A stretch of 64,000 bases of DNA from Chaetoderma sp. LZ-2023a (lineage: Eukaryota; Mollusca; Caudofoveata; Chaetodermatida; Chaetodermatidae), in contig CM067366.1 of NCBI GenBank assembly GCA_034401795.1, positions 74,070,518 to 74,134,517 of the forward strand, given 5' to 3'. Of the stretch, positions 33,714 to 43,699 are shown one piece after another. Both the position numbers and the translations under genes were made by a program. The notes beneath the pieces are model-generated. The model worked only from the letters and a program-made list of their open reading frames with translations. It was not told the origin of the DNA and did not search any database. Within the stretch, counting starts at the first letter, position 1; the number at the start of each line of letters is the position of its first letter.

Positions 33714-34991
33714 TGTAAATTAGTGGATACTTGGTGGATATTTGGCCCCATCCACAACACCTAACATCTAAAAAAGGGAGAGGACGTGAAACCCGACTCT
33801 GAGATCACGTCAACAACAACTAGCCATCAGTATAGGAAGACAAGGGGAGAAGGCATAGTTGCCACCCTTTCCCCACCCCTCAAATTAGTACCACAATAAA
33901 CTTGGAGGAATAAATATATTAATTTAGTCCATAATGTCAAATTATAAGGACAAATGTGCGTGTTCAAGATCAAGTTAATGTCATGGAGTTTCTTATCAGG
34001 AATAACAGTTGTTTATTTGGTTCATTGTGTCAGATTGTGTGAACAGGTCGGAAAGCATTTGCGCATGATACAGAAAGGTAGGACATTGGAGTGAAAATAA
34101 ATTATGTACTGCTGAAAGATTTAAAACCCATTGTAATAAGAAATAAGAACGACGTTCGACTGAAAGTCGAAACCTTAGTATATAATGACACTGCCTCATA
34201 AGGCAAAGGGATTATTTTGAACTGGTATTAGCTGGAAAAGCAGAGTGGATAGAAATGGGACAGAACATGGGAAAAATTTAATTCAGAAAGAAACTATAAG
34301 CATGATCTTGTGGATATGAATCATGTCTAGAAAATCCTTGAAAGACTTTTGAAATCTTTCTCCTCACAACAAAAAGTGCGACATCACTGTGTTCAACTGT
34401 CACGCGACATACTCTTTCAAGAAGCACACTGATCCAAAATTAGTATATGACAAGACGGGTAATATATGAAAATAGCATATGACCTAGTGACAGACCAATG
34501 ACTGGATCAGTATGCAGAACTTGAGGAGGTGGGCCGAACGTGATTGGGGACTATACGACTGACTCCTGTTGTGAAAATGGGATCATCTTGGATCGTCTTG
34601 GCTATCATTCAGAGAAGTTTTGATAACTGAACATGCGACAGACTGACGATTTAGTTAGTAGATGCTAAGATCCGCTTTGCTCTTCCTGCGCCAATTTTGA
34701 TAAGTATTCAGCATTACTGTATATTCGTCGTATGTGCTTGTACAGATCTTCATCTATCACTTAATAAAGAATCATTACTTAGAATCGAGCTTCAAGTTGT
34801 CAATCTAGAGTCGGAGAGGAAAGACGTCAACTTCTTTCCCCGAACCTCGAATCAGCGACCGAGTCAGAACACAGGTCCAGCAAAGACGAGTAGAAATAGT
34901 TGACTAATTTCCATCTTGTACAGTCAGCGGCGAGAAACGTCTTAAAAATATTGACTATAGGGTGATTGCATTAGACAGGTGCAAATCTTCA
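33714..34991 (+). repeat. Gypsy 3' LTR (full length)
   Basis: Begins TGTAAATTAGTGGATAC and ends AATCTTCA, followed by the ATAG duplication. AATAAA lies at 34763-34768. The TATA box of the 5' copy is altered here (ACTATACGACTG). The last about 200 bp (34790-34991) has no partner in the 5' LTR and is taken as U5, so the end rests on the TG/CA ends and ATAG repeat rather than on LTR-LTR alignment. Confidence 0.75.
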
Positions 34992-35400
34992 ATAGGTATC
35001 ACTTTTCCGATGGCGGTGGCGTCAACATTAAGTTTTTTGCGTTAAGCAAAACTTCTCTGCTTATATTTCAGGATTGGTTATGCCTATTGCAACTAAATTT
35101 GGATGCATGTTTACCTATAATGATAGAAAGCAGCATGATGATGTCGGGGTCACAAGGTCAAAGGTCAAGGTCACTGCGCCGTGATACAGAACTCTGTTAT
35201 TTCAACATTAAGTTTTTGCGTTTAACAAAACTTCTCAGCTAATATTTCAGGATAGGTTAAGCCAATTGCAACTGAACTTGGATACATGGTTGCCTATAAT
35301 GTTAGGAAGCAGCATGATAACATTGATGGCAGAAGGTCAAAGGTCAAGGTAACTGTGACAAACAGGAAACAGGCGAGACATTTAATTCCGTGGAATTCTT
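34992..35400 (+). repeat. AGGTCA-rich repeat (right part of the element split by Gypsy)
   Basis: Two 180-bp tandem units start CAACATTAAGTTTTT at 35023 and 35203. Each ends in a cluster of AGGTCA half-sites: 35155-35160, 35162-35167 and 35168-35173 in the first; 35334-35339 and 35341-35346 in the second. The closing border is CAGGCGAGACA at 35370-35380. Confidence 0.75.
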
Positions 35401-35716
35401 GTTTTCACTCGTGTGTTAAGCAACACGGATAATAACCATTCACTGGTATTTGCAACACATCACAAAAACCTCAATTCTCAGAATGTAATTTAAAGGTAAT
35501 TACAATGTAAGTTGTTGCCTATTCCAGAATGCTTATTTAATGGTAAATTAATGACAGACATGCAATTTCTACACCTTTGTTATAGGCTTCCAAACTTTGG
35601 TGACAGAGCTACATGCCATTTTGATTGTGATGTCATGTAGCATGTGACTATTTGATTATGGCATCAGATACATGAGTGAAGAGGAGGAAATCTGGTCGTC
35701 CAGACGATTCGATTTT
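35401..35716. other. No gene recognised
   Basis: No recognised feature. Confidence 0.4.
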
Positions 35717-35866
35717 AAAGATTCAAGATTATTTATTCAATAATTCTAAATAAACAATATTCATGAGTCATAACAGGTTGTCCGCTAAAGGCAATGCCTA
35801 TTCTTATGGCGGACACCTTAAACACACACACGCACGCGCGCGCACGTGCGCACACACACACACACC

Positions 35867-35909
<43 letters not shown>

Positions 35910-36010
35910 ACAAACAATTATAAATTCAGACATTACTACTTCATTGTTAACCCTTTGACCCTTGATCCACATAACCAGTTTAAATTTTAAAAAGGAAATA
36001 TGTCAATCCG
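35717..36010 (-). mobile_element. LINE-A 3' end, inverted and 5'-truncated
   Basis: GATTCAAGATTATTTATTCAATAATT (from 35717) is the reverse complement of the LINE-A terminus. GGTTGTCCGC ... GGCGGACACCTT (35777-35820) matches its hairpin, and TATGTCAATCCGCAGATCAAG matches its distal 3' UTR. The spacer between has become (CA)n at about 35822-35912. Confidence 0.8.
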
Positions 36011-36181
36011 CAGATCAAGTGAAGAAGACCACCACCACCGGAAAGTTCCCCACTGCAATGACCGGTTCAGTTATCAAGCCAGTCATTCCAGTGGAAAAAC
36101 TCCAGAAGTGGGCCTCTCAGTCCGCTAACCAACATATACTACTGCAGCAGCCAATTTTGGATAGCCTGGGTGTGAAAGAGT
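35951..36181. mobile_element. Diverged MITE family B copy overlapping the LINE-A end
   Basis: TTAA at 35947-35950 and 36182-36185 flank CCCTTTGACCC ... GTGTGAAAGAG. The centre has CACTGCAATGACCGG ... AAGCCAGTCATTCCAGTGG, the family B hairpin. The left arm coincides with LINE-A 3' UTR sequence. Confidence 0.5.
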
Positions 36182-36196
36182 TAATCACTTCACTTG

Positions 36197-36197
36197 G

Positions 36198-36233
<36 letters not shown>

Positions 36234-36236
36234 TTT
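36197..36236. repeat. (TTA)n microsatellite
   Basis: About 11 TTA units. Confidence 0.95.
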
Positions 36237-36570
36237 AGTTTCATAAATACGGATTTTATGGTTTTTATTGGTAGTAAATAAGGACAAGACAGTTACGTAA
36301 CAGGCAAGCACAGAACATAGTCAAGTTCACTAATAGACATGGATGTTTATGATTATACATACGACAATAAACATAAATATTTTTGGGTAATTTTGCTTAT
36401 AATGATGATAGACTGTTTAAAGGATGCTGACTAATGGGGAACATCCTTGGACAAGGGAAAGGGGATGGAGGGGATGGGTGCTTATTTTCCTACTCGTCCT
36501 GTAGCTTGTTACTATGGTAATTGAAATTATTATTGGAAATAATAGCAAGTGGAATCATCTAGTCATAGTC

Positions 36571-36573
36571 TAT

Positions 36574-36634
<61 letters not shown>

Positions 36635-36647
36635 TGTAGTAATACAT

Positions 36648-36705
<58 letters not shown>

Positions 36706-36719
36706 CAGTAGTAATACAT

Positions 36720-36750
<31 letters not shown>

Positions 36751-36752
36751 CT
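36571..36752. repeat. (TAG)n microsatellite with two AATACATG interruptions
   Basis: About 180 bp of TAG units interrupted twice by GTAATACATG. It makes poly-Val and poly-Thr frames that are not genes. Confidence 0.97.
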
Positions 36753-36759
36753 GAGTTCA

Positions 36760-37206
36760 ACACGTTTCTTTGGTTCTGCTATTAACGTCAGTTTTAGACG
36801 ATTTCTACTGCTCCATATGATTTATTTTTATGTCTGGCTTTTGCCGAACTGTACATACGTTAGTTTTGTGGTTTTGATTTTTGTAATTAGTTTTGTGTGA
36901 GGTCGCATTTTGCTGTGATATTTTTCAGCATTTGCTCTCAGACAAGCTTGTGGTGGCCATTCGCTTGTCGCCACAGCGTCGTCTTGTTCGTCTCTCGTTC
37001 TATATTGTCCAAGTTTAGTTGATACGCGTTTACTGGTACTATTACTTCAGTAAGGGGGCTTTTATAGTTGGCCGTTTTGGACGCCAGTTGTCGAGTGTTA
37101 TTTTTACCTGCTGCCAGGCGCTCGTGCATTCTATTGAGCGTTGTACTGAGGCCGTCTTTACCTAATGTTTTGATATAGTCGGTATAAACAGTTATTAAGC
37201 CTTCGC
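36760..37206 (+). other. Probable 5' leader of LINE-B
   Basis: No coding domain. It directly precedes the LINE-B ORF1 frame and shows GC-rich words (CGCCACAGCGTCGTC) unlike the flanking AT-rich DNA, fitting a LINE 5' untranslated region. Assignment is by position only. Confidence 0.35.
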
Positions 37207-38511
37207 TTGATAACTAATGGATGGAATGTGGGGGCCGTTGACGTATATCACGGCTTAAAAGATGTCATTGGCGCTGGGCCCCATGTATTGAAGGGGCTAA
37301 TTAACATCAAGAGAAATCTATGGCATGTGACATTAGCAAATGAAACCGTTAAGGAAAAATTATTAGAAGATGGGTTGTTTGTGAATGGGGAAGCCTGTAA
37401 GATCCAAGAGGTAGATAGCGACAGGTTGTTGGTTAAGGTGAAAGGTCCCTTAGAAATCCCGAATGATCGGATTAACGCAGAATTGGCCAATTATGGCCTG
37501 GTAGTTTCTATCGAAAATGAAACATACCAGTTTGATAGATCATTAGAGAATGGAATCCGGCGGGTTTGGATGAAGGATATTGTCAAGCCACTTCCAGGCT
37601 CATTGTCTATCGACAATACCTTTTTCATGCCGGTGTGGTTTAGGGGACAGGTTAAGATGTGTCGGATATGTGGCAATGCTGAACATTTGGCCAGTGCATG
37701 TTCGCAGAAGGACAAATGCCTGATTTGTGGCGCCACGGACCATTACAAATGGCACTGTCCACAGGCAGTAAATAAACAGGCAGGTGGGCGAAGCGCAGAT
37801 GCGACTGCACCCAAAACATGTCAAGAGCCTGAATCAGTCAACGTGGTGGAAACTCACCAACTATCCAACCCTGTCGCTGTTGTGATGTCTGACGCAATTG
37901 AAGTGTTAGAGGAAGGTTTGCCTCAGACACCTGTACCCACTACCAGGGATGAGGATGTATTATCTGATACGAACAGTCTGCCACCAGGACAGACTAAATT
38001 CAGATCGCAGTCTACTGGTGGTGCTGCTGATAGTTCGATGTTAGACCATCTACTAACATTAACTGACATGCCTGGGGATGGGAAAGAAATCACTGACAAT
38101 TCTGTAGATGATAAACTGTTAGAAAATGTCAATGCCAATGTGCTTACTAATGTCGAGAATAAGTTTAGACTGAAGCGTCAAAAGGATGATTCTAGCTCAG
38201 ATTCTGAATTAGAAGATTCACAAGATATGTCTTTTGACTATGATGACAGTGTATCCATTGCAGAGTCCGATACTTCTGTTAATACACAGGTTTCTCAGAG
38301 CAGTGAAATGGTTCCTTATCGGTCAGAAACAGGGCAAGTGTTGATTCCTTACATCACCAAAAAGGGTGTGAGATATCGACATTTGCGCACTGACTCTGAC
38401 ATATCGAGGTATCAGCATCTTAAAATCGTGGATCTAAAGCGGTCTGAGTTTAATGAGAAGCTAGGCAAGTGGGCGAAAAAGAATCTCAGCAAGAAAAACA
38501 AATCCAATTAA
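37207..38511 (+). CDS. LINE-B ORF1: zinc-knuckle nucleic-acid-binding protein
   Basis: About 434 codons, open to TAA at 38509-38511, but no in-frame ATG opens it (upstream stop at 37171). The first codons are therefore lost or an unusual start is used. Residues about 150-185 hold two CCHC-like knuckles (CRICGNAEHLASAC, CLICGATDHYKWHC). The N-terminal part (LANETVKEKLLEDGLFV, VKGPLEIPN) resembles the RNA-recognition-like fold of Tx1/L1-type ORF1. The C-terminal half is acidic and Ser-rich (DDSSSDSELEDSQDM), then basic (KWAKKNLSKKNK). It would package element RNA. Together with ORF2 it marks an L1/Tx1-clade element. Confidence 0.75.
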   Translation: MITNGWNVGAVDVYHGLKDVIGAGPHVLKGLINIKRNLWHVTLANETVKEKLLEDGLFVNGEACKIQEVDSDRLLVKVKGPLEIPNDRINAELANYGLVVSIENETYQFDRSLENGIRRVWMKDIVKPLPGSLSIDNTFFMPVWFRGQVKMCRICGNAEHLASACSQKDKCLICGATDHYKWHCPQAVNKQAGGRSADATAPKTCQEPESVNVVETHQLSNPVAVVMSDAIEVLEEGLPQTPVPTTRDEDVLSDTNSLPPGQTKFRSQSTGGAADSSMLDHLLTLTDMPGDGKEITDNSVDDKLLENVNANVLTNVENKFRLKRQKDDSSSDSELEDSQDMSFDYDDSVSIAESDTSVNTQVSQSSEMVPYRSETGQVLIPYITKKGVRYRHLRTDSDISRYQHLKIVDLKRSEFNEKLGKWAKKNLSKKNKSN

Positions 38512-38514
38512 AAA

Positions 38515-40062
38515 ATGGCGGGTTTGCCAAATTTATTATTAATGATGCTAATATGCACACTTAACTGCAGAGGACTAAATGATGAAATTAAACAACATGT
38601 TCTGCTTGAAGATTTGAAAGACAAGAATATTGATATTATCATGTTGCAGAAAACAAAGTTACAATGCACCGGTGTTTTAGAAAAATTTAAGCATTTAGCA
38701 AATGGCGAATTATTTTATTCGGTCGCCACAGAACCAAGTGCAGGTGTTGCTATCTTGTTCCTGCCTAAATGTTTAAGTTCTGTCAATATTATTAATTCAT
38801 CATCGGACACAAGTGGACGTTGGGTTAAGGTCGTTGTTGATATAGCGGGATCAATTTATTCTCTGTTGTCTGTTTATGCACCAGCTTCCCATGCACAGAG
38901 ATGTCAATTTTTATCCGACCTTTCCTCTGTGATTAGTGATAATTCTGAGAATATCATCATCGGCGGTGATTTTAATTGTGTTATGGATGGAAGACGGGAC
39001 AGGAGTTCATCTTCTACTTACAGGGACACATCTCACCTTAGATTAAGAGAAATTTGTGATACAGAACATTTATTAGACTGTTATCGCATCTTATATCCTG
39101 AAGAACGAATCTTTACATGGCATTCTGCTAATGGACAAAATTCCTCTCGAATAGATAGAATATATATCAATAGATCTTTGAGAGGGAATTTGGTATGTAC
39201 TGGGGTGTATCCTGTCACATTTTCTGACCATGATATGTTTTTCATCGGCTTAGATAATGCAGATTGGATAAAACGTGGTGCTGGATTCTGGAAATTGAAC
39301 AATTCGCTTTTAGATGATTTAGAGTATCATCGTTGCATTAAAAGCTTCTGGGAATATAAGCTTCGGAATCAATATTCCCACGAGAATTGTATATCATGGT
39401 GGGAAGATGTTAAAAAGGGCTTTGCAAGTATTTCCAAGCAATATTCGATCCAAAAAGCGCGGAAAATTCGTAAAGAGGCTAAAGCCCTTGAGCGCTTATT
39501 GACATTACTAACTCGCAAAGTTGAAACCGGTGATATTCACCTTATGGAACAGCTCAATGATATAAAATCTAAACTGTATGAGATCGAGAAACATAAAGCT
39601 AAGGGTGTAATAACTAGAAGTAGAGCACAGATGTATACTGAAGGGGAAAACCCCACAAAATTCTTTTTCAATCTCGAGAAAGCAAGAGGTGTTGATAAGT
39701 TAATAAGGTGCTTAGATAACAACAATCAGAAATGTTCATCTCAACATGAAATCATGGACATTGTTGAGACATATTATCAGGCCTTATACACGTCGGATAA
39801 AAGTGATGAAGGAAAGTCAGCTGAGATGTTGGCTAATGTTAAGGATGCTTTCTCGGAAGTGAGCAGTAATTTCTGCGATGCTACATTAACATTAGATGAT
39901 CTGGGTTTGGCTCTAAAAAACATGAAACCTGGAAAAACACCAGGGGGTGATGGCCTTAGTGTTGAATTTTATCAGACGTTTTGGTGTCTTTTGGGACCCG
40001 AATTCGTTAAAATTGTGCACGAAATTTTTTCACAAGAGAAGCTCGCGCTCACAATGTCTTAG
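38515..40062 (+). CDS. LINE-B ORF2: endonuclease and start of reverse transcriptase
   Basis: The ATG lies four bases past the ORF1 stop, a spacing that suits termination-reinitiation. The endonuclease motifs are LNCRGLND (about residue 13), LQKTKL where LQETK is expected, GGDFNCVMD, SRIDRIY and FSDHDMFF. The Lys in place of the catalytic Glu should disable nicking. From about residue 440, DLGLALKNMKPGKTPGGDGL opens the RT (palm-fingers block). The frame stops at 40062. RT continues in the same frame (FKKGDRS, NYRPVSL) to about 40175, where a poly-A run shifts it. Confidence 0.8.
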   Translation: MAGLPNLLLMMLICTLNCRGLNDEIKQHVLLEDLKDKNIDIIMLQKTKLQCTGVLEKFKHLANGELFYSVATEPSAGVAILFLPKCLSSVNIINSSSDTSGRWVKVVVDIAGSIYSLLSVYAPASHAQRCQFLSDLSSVISDNSENIIIGGDFNCVMDGRRDRSSSSTYRDTSHLRLREICDTEHLLDCYRILYPEERIFTWHSANGQNSSRIDRIYINRSLRGNLVCTGVYPVTFSDHDMFFIGLDNADWIKRGAGFWKLNNSLLDDLEYHRCIKSFWEYKLRNQYSHENCISWWEDVKKGFASISKQYSIQKARKIRKEAKALERLLTLLTRKVETGDIHLMEQLNDIKSKLYEIEKHKAKGVITRSRAQMYTEGENPTKFFFNLEKARGVDKLIRCLDNNNQKCSSQHEIMDIVETYYQALYTSDKSDEGKSAEMLANVKDAFSEVSSNFCDATLTLDDLGLALKNMKPGKTPGGDGLSVEFYQTFWCLLGPEFVKIVHEIFSQEKLALTMS

Positions 40063-40398
40063 GCTTATGTGAGACTTATTTTTAAAAAAGGAGATCGTAG
40101 TATATTAGCAAATTACAGACCAGTTTCACTGCTATGCGTGGATTATAAAATCATTTCGAAAGCTCTTGCGAAAAAAACCTCTCAAGTGTCTTGGATGACG
40201 TCATCCACACCGACCAAACCTGCTCTATTCCGGGTAGATCGATTTTAACAAATGCATTTTTAATTAGAGACACCCTGCACTTGGTAGAAAAAGACAATAT
40301 TCCTGGCGCTATCATTGGACAAGATAATGAAAAGGCCTTTGATAGACTTGAGTGGAATTTCCTTTTCAAATCACTCAGTCACATTGGTTTGGGTCCTA
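40063..40398 (+). pseudogene. LINE-B reverse transcriptase remnant
   Basis: After the stop, NYRPVSLLCVDYKIISKALAKK reads to the A-run at about 40171-40177. The next frame gives DDVIHTDQTCSIPGRSI and DNEKAFDRLEW (about 40324), the block before the catalytic Asp pair. The RT ends abruptly at about 40398, where inverted LINE-A sequence begins, so the FADD motif and the C-terminus are absent. Confidence 0.8.
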
Positions 40399-40724
40399 AG
40401 CAAAAGGCATTGGTGTCATCAGCAAATAGTGTTAGTGACATGTGTTTGCATATGTTAGCCAGGTCGTTCATATACAAGAGGAACAGCAGAGGGCCAAGGA
40501 TGGACCCCTGAGGGACACCGCAAGTTAGTCTCCTGTTTTCAGAGCAATTTGCATTGAATTGCACACATTGTGTTCTGTCACTTACATAGCTTTGAAACTA
40601 GATGAGTGCGCTTCCTCGGATTCCGTAATAGGCAAGTTTTTCTAATAGAATTTTATGATTGATAGTGTCGAAAGCTTTTGAAAGGTAAAAAAAATGCCTA
40701 TTATTTTTGTTTTCAATTGAGTCT
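40399..40724 (-). pseudogene. Inverted internal fragment of LINE-A reverse transcriptase
   Basis: Minus-strand frames give SKAFDTINH, YYGIRGSALI, CGVPQGSILGPLLFLLYMND and LFADDTNAFC, nearly identical to LINE-A between about 4050 and 4388. Both ends fall inside the RT gene, so this is neither a 5'-truncated copy nor a full element. A frameshift near 40600-40640 separates the two frames. Confidence 0.88.
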
Positions 40725-40739
40725 ACGATCAAAAAGCGT

Positions 40740-41510
40740 TCAAGTAAAAGAAACAACGACAAAATTATTGGTCCCATGTTCATGACCCTAATAATCCAGA
40801 CACGACTGGTGACACTAATACACATAGTAAGGACAAAAGATGATTTTCTACCTACATTAAGCACTATAAACAAGATAGTAGGGGTGTAGCACCATTACTC
40901 TATGGTCAGGGCCACCTCGCAGATAAGGCATATGATAAGGATGAGATTCTAAATCAACAATTTACGTATGTGTTTAGCAAACAATCACTTCTTGCACTAA
41001 AACAATTGTCTTCTATGGTGCCATGACGTAATCCTAGCGGTGATTTTTCTTCTAATTAGGCCCCTCTAATCCAAACTCAATACAAGACAATGCCCCCAGA
41101 GTACATTTTAGTACGGATAGAGTTGATAAACTTTTGCTAAATCTACAACCGTTTAAAGCTGCTGCATCAGACTCAATAAAGCAATTGTACTTAAAGACCT
41201 TCACAATGAGATCGCACGAATCCTGTCATTCCTATTTCAAATGTCATTTGATACAGGCCCACTATCCTATCAGTGAAGACAGGCAAATGCAGTGCCTATT
41301 TATAAAAAGGCGAGAAATTACAGGTCTGTCTCCCTTATATGCGTTTGTTACAGGTCTGTCTCCTTTACATGTGTTTGTTAAAAGTTGATGGAACATGTAA
41401 TGGCCAGTTCATGAAAGACCTCGAGGCAAATAACTTACTAAATAACATAGGTTTTGGGCAACAGATTACACGAAACACAGATAATTAAGTTATTTCAGGA
41501 ATTACACCAA
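40740..41510 (+). pseudogene. LINE-C reverse transcriptase N-terminal fragment
   Basis: Broken + strand frames: FSTYIKHYKQDSRGVAPLL (about 40845-40900), ADKAYDKDEILNQQFTYVFSKQS (about 40920-40990), LLLNLQPFKAAASDSIKQLYLKT (41131-41200), FIKRREI and a duplicated TGLSPL block (41320-41365). These are the region before and at the start of RT in CR1/RTE-like LINEs (KAEILNxQFxSVF, then P-x-KA-x-GPD). Several stops and a small tandem duplication break it. The remainder is not found. Confidence 0.75.
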
Positions 41511-41804
41511 AGCACCCAAGTTGTTAACAAACAGAGGTAATGGGCCTTTCCAATTTATCCATCCGTCACATGCCGTTGTTGCGTTGACGCGTCCAAGTTG
41601 TTCCTCGCCAGGAAGTTCTGGTCCATGCGCGAGGTACAGTTCATCCCAATGGATACGCTGTTTAACTCTCAGGGTTTCCTGTTCATAGAAGGTGGGAGTC
41701 GGATGCTCCGATGAGTGCAAAAGCCAGATCGGTGGAATGATCACGTCCCAGTGAGATCGTGCCGGAATTCCTGTGTGCATCGTGGTTTCACACCATGGTC
41801 TCAT
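41502..41804 (-). CDS. Unassigned 100-codon frame
   Basis: Open minus-strand frame rich in Trp and Pro (SHWDVIIPPIWLLHSSEHP, GELPGEEQ-like middle, CDGWINWKG). I do not recognise it. It borders LINE-C and could be an unrecognised element part or chance. No splice or promoter support. Confidence 0.2.
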   Translation of the reverse strand: MRPWCETTMHTGIPARSHWDVIIPPIWLLHSSEHPTPTFYEQETLRVKQRIHWDELYLAHGPELPGEEQLGRVNATTACDGWINWKGPLPLFVNNLGALV

Positions 41805-43650
41805 CCGTGCTATTCGTAAGCCCTGTGTGTCTCGTGTACATGATGCTTACTGATTTATTTTGGCTTGGAAGAAGTGTAGTTCGGCCCAATCAGTGGTGAT
41901 GCCGAAGGCTGTTTCAGTGTTTTGGTCGGATTAAGCCAACGTTTGGCTGGCTGGTATAGTGAGTCCTAGCCGATGAATATCTCGCCTATGCTTACTTATC
42001 CTATGATAATCTGAAGGAACAATAGAGATGGAAGGTCACCAAGGACTCCTCCACTTAATATAAGCTATATATTTATAAGACACAAAAAATGACCTTTCTA
42101 TTTAAGAAAGCTTTCGCCGAGAGGATATGTCTCGCACGGGCCTCTGTATATATATGTCCATCCAACCGAGGTTGGGTAAAACAAAAAGTATTGGGAAGTG
42201 CCTGCGTGACTTATATGCATGCGGTGTACTCTGTTTTCCGGGCAATGGCTGGTCAGTCTCCGCAGATACTCATCAGGCCAAATCTCCAAACTAATTAAGC
42301 TAGGTGGATGCCGCCATAGTTAGCGGTCCTACGAGAGGAGACTATATAATGTCTTTATTGAACACAGATATTAGTGCCACTGACGCCTATCACCCTAGCC
42401 TGTCGTTTAAATCAGGTTTCATGTGCTTGTCCAGGACTTGCTCTGGCCTCCTGTATGACTCAACCGGTGAGCAGGTCCAACAAACAGACTGCGCATTACA
42501 AGGCTGCAAGGGTGACTGGTACTGGAGCCCAAGAGCGACTCCATACCGAGTGTCTGACGTAACCACAAATGGACAAGACAAGGACAAGACAATACCAAAA
42601 CGTTTAAAAGCACCGTAAACTAGTTATGGCTTTGCCGAAGAAACGCCTGACAGACCGTTGGAGACTTAGAAGGCGTGGAGGGTCCACTCGACCTTCCAAA
42701 GCCACCACAGAATTGGTCTGTCTAGCGTGTGTTTTGGCACAAGCCGACATGTTGGAATCAAGCCGTATAGACCTGATATCCTGGGAGTTATTGGTTAGAC
42801 CTGAAGTTAGGTTTAGATACAAGTTTCCCAAGGTTCACTGCTTAGGCCGATAATTAATAAGTTAGTTCGCAGTGAATTTCTACATTGGCAGAAAGTTACT
42901 ATCCTAGAGGTATCATGAGATACAGAGGGAAGTGTGATGCGTTCTCATTACGATTGGGTCCACCGAGAAACCTAAGCGATTTCAGCGATGGCGCAACCGA
43001 ACCGAATGAGGAACTTAGTAAATATAAGACAATATAATTGACCGAAGATGGGCCAGATTTAGTCACAAAGTGAGACGATTGCTGGTGGGTCTTTTGTTAG
43101 TGGCCCTTATATTTGGACACTTTTGCGGGTATTTAGCCACTAGACGTTTGTGGCACCTGAAGCTGGCTTTACAATAAACAGCCACTTATAAAATGCAGCA
43201 ATCAGCTCGGCTTGTTGACAACAGATTTCTAACGCAAGTAGCTGAGCTACTACCTGTGTTAGATTATACCGAACTTGTGTTGTTTTTAGCCACAAGAAGG
43301 GTTTTCGAGGGTGAGTGTTGATATTGAGAATTCTTAAGGTTAGTGCGCTATTGTTGATGTATTATTTTAGACACGTCCCACTAGGTCTAGTCACATGCAT
43401 GGTTTCATTCATATACCTATTAGGTATGAAGCCTACTTCTTTCTTTACAAGAGGTGCTGGAACACGCTACTAGAGAAGGTAATCGTAGCTCATCCCTTGA
43501 AACCTTAAACGTTATAAGTTATAAAACACTGTTTTAATTGTACATATCTGTCAGTTTTTGTCACTGAGTTCTTCATTACATGTTCATGTTTCATGGCGAT
43601 TCCTTTAAAGCAATAACGTCTTGAAACTAGCATTCTAAACTAATATTTAA
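41805..43650. other. Unassigned region with several overlapping open frames
   Basis: Less AT-rich than its neighbours. Frames at 42304-42618 (+, with SRTCSGLLYDSTGEQVQQTDC) and 42626-42853 (+, with RRGGSTRPSKATTELVC) sit end to end and are matched by minus-strand frames. I recognise no domain. CTTTCGCCGAGAGG and TCTAGTCACATG words are not informative. It could hold a remnant of an unrecognised element. Confidence 0.3.
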
Positions 43651-43699
43651 TATGACTCTTTCGCGTGGTCACAATCAATCCCCCACATACAGACCTTCA

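Larger units (their letters stand above)
28142..34991 (+). mobile_element. Gypsy-class LTR retrotransposon, nearly complete but inactive
   Basis: Layout: 5' LTR, gag, zinc knuckles, protease, RT, RNase H, integrase, 3' LTR. The pro-RT-RNaseH-integrase order is that of the Ty3/gypsy group. Boundaries: TG at 28142 and 33714, CA at 34990-34991, and an ATAG duplication at 28138-28141 and 34992-34995. Reading frames shift at least six times and stops break RT-RNaseH and the integrase, so it cannot be autonomous. The 5' LTR lacks the last part (U5) that the 3' LTR has. Clear LTR differences show it is not a fresh insertion. Confidence 0.88.

Noticed and set aside
36549-36785. Poly-Val and poly-Thr open frames
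   Set aside because: Produced by the (TAG)n microsatellite.
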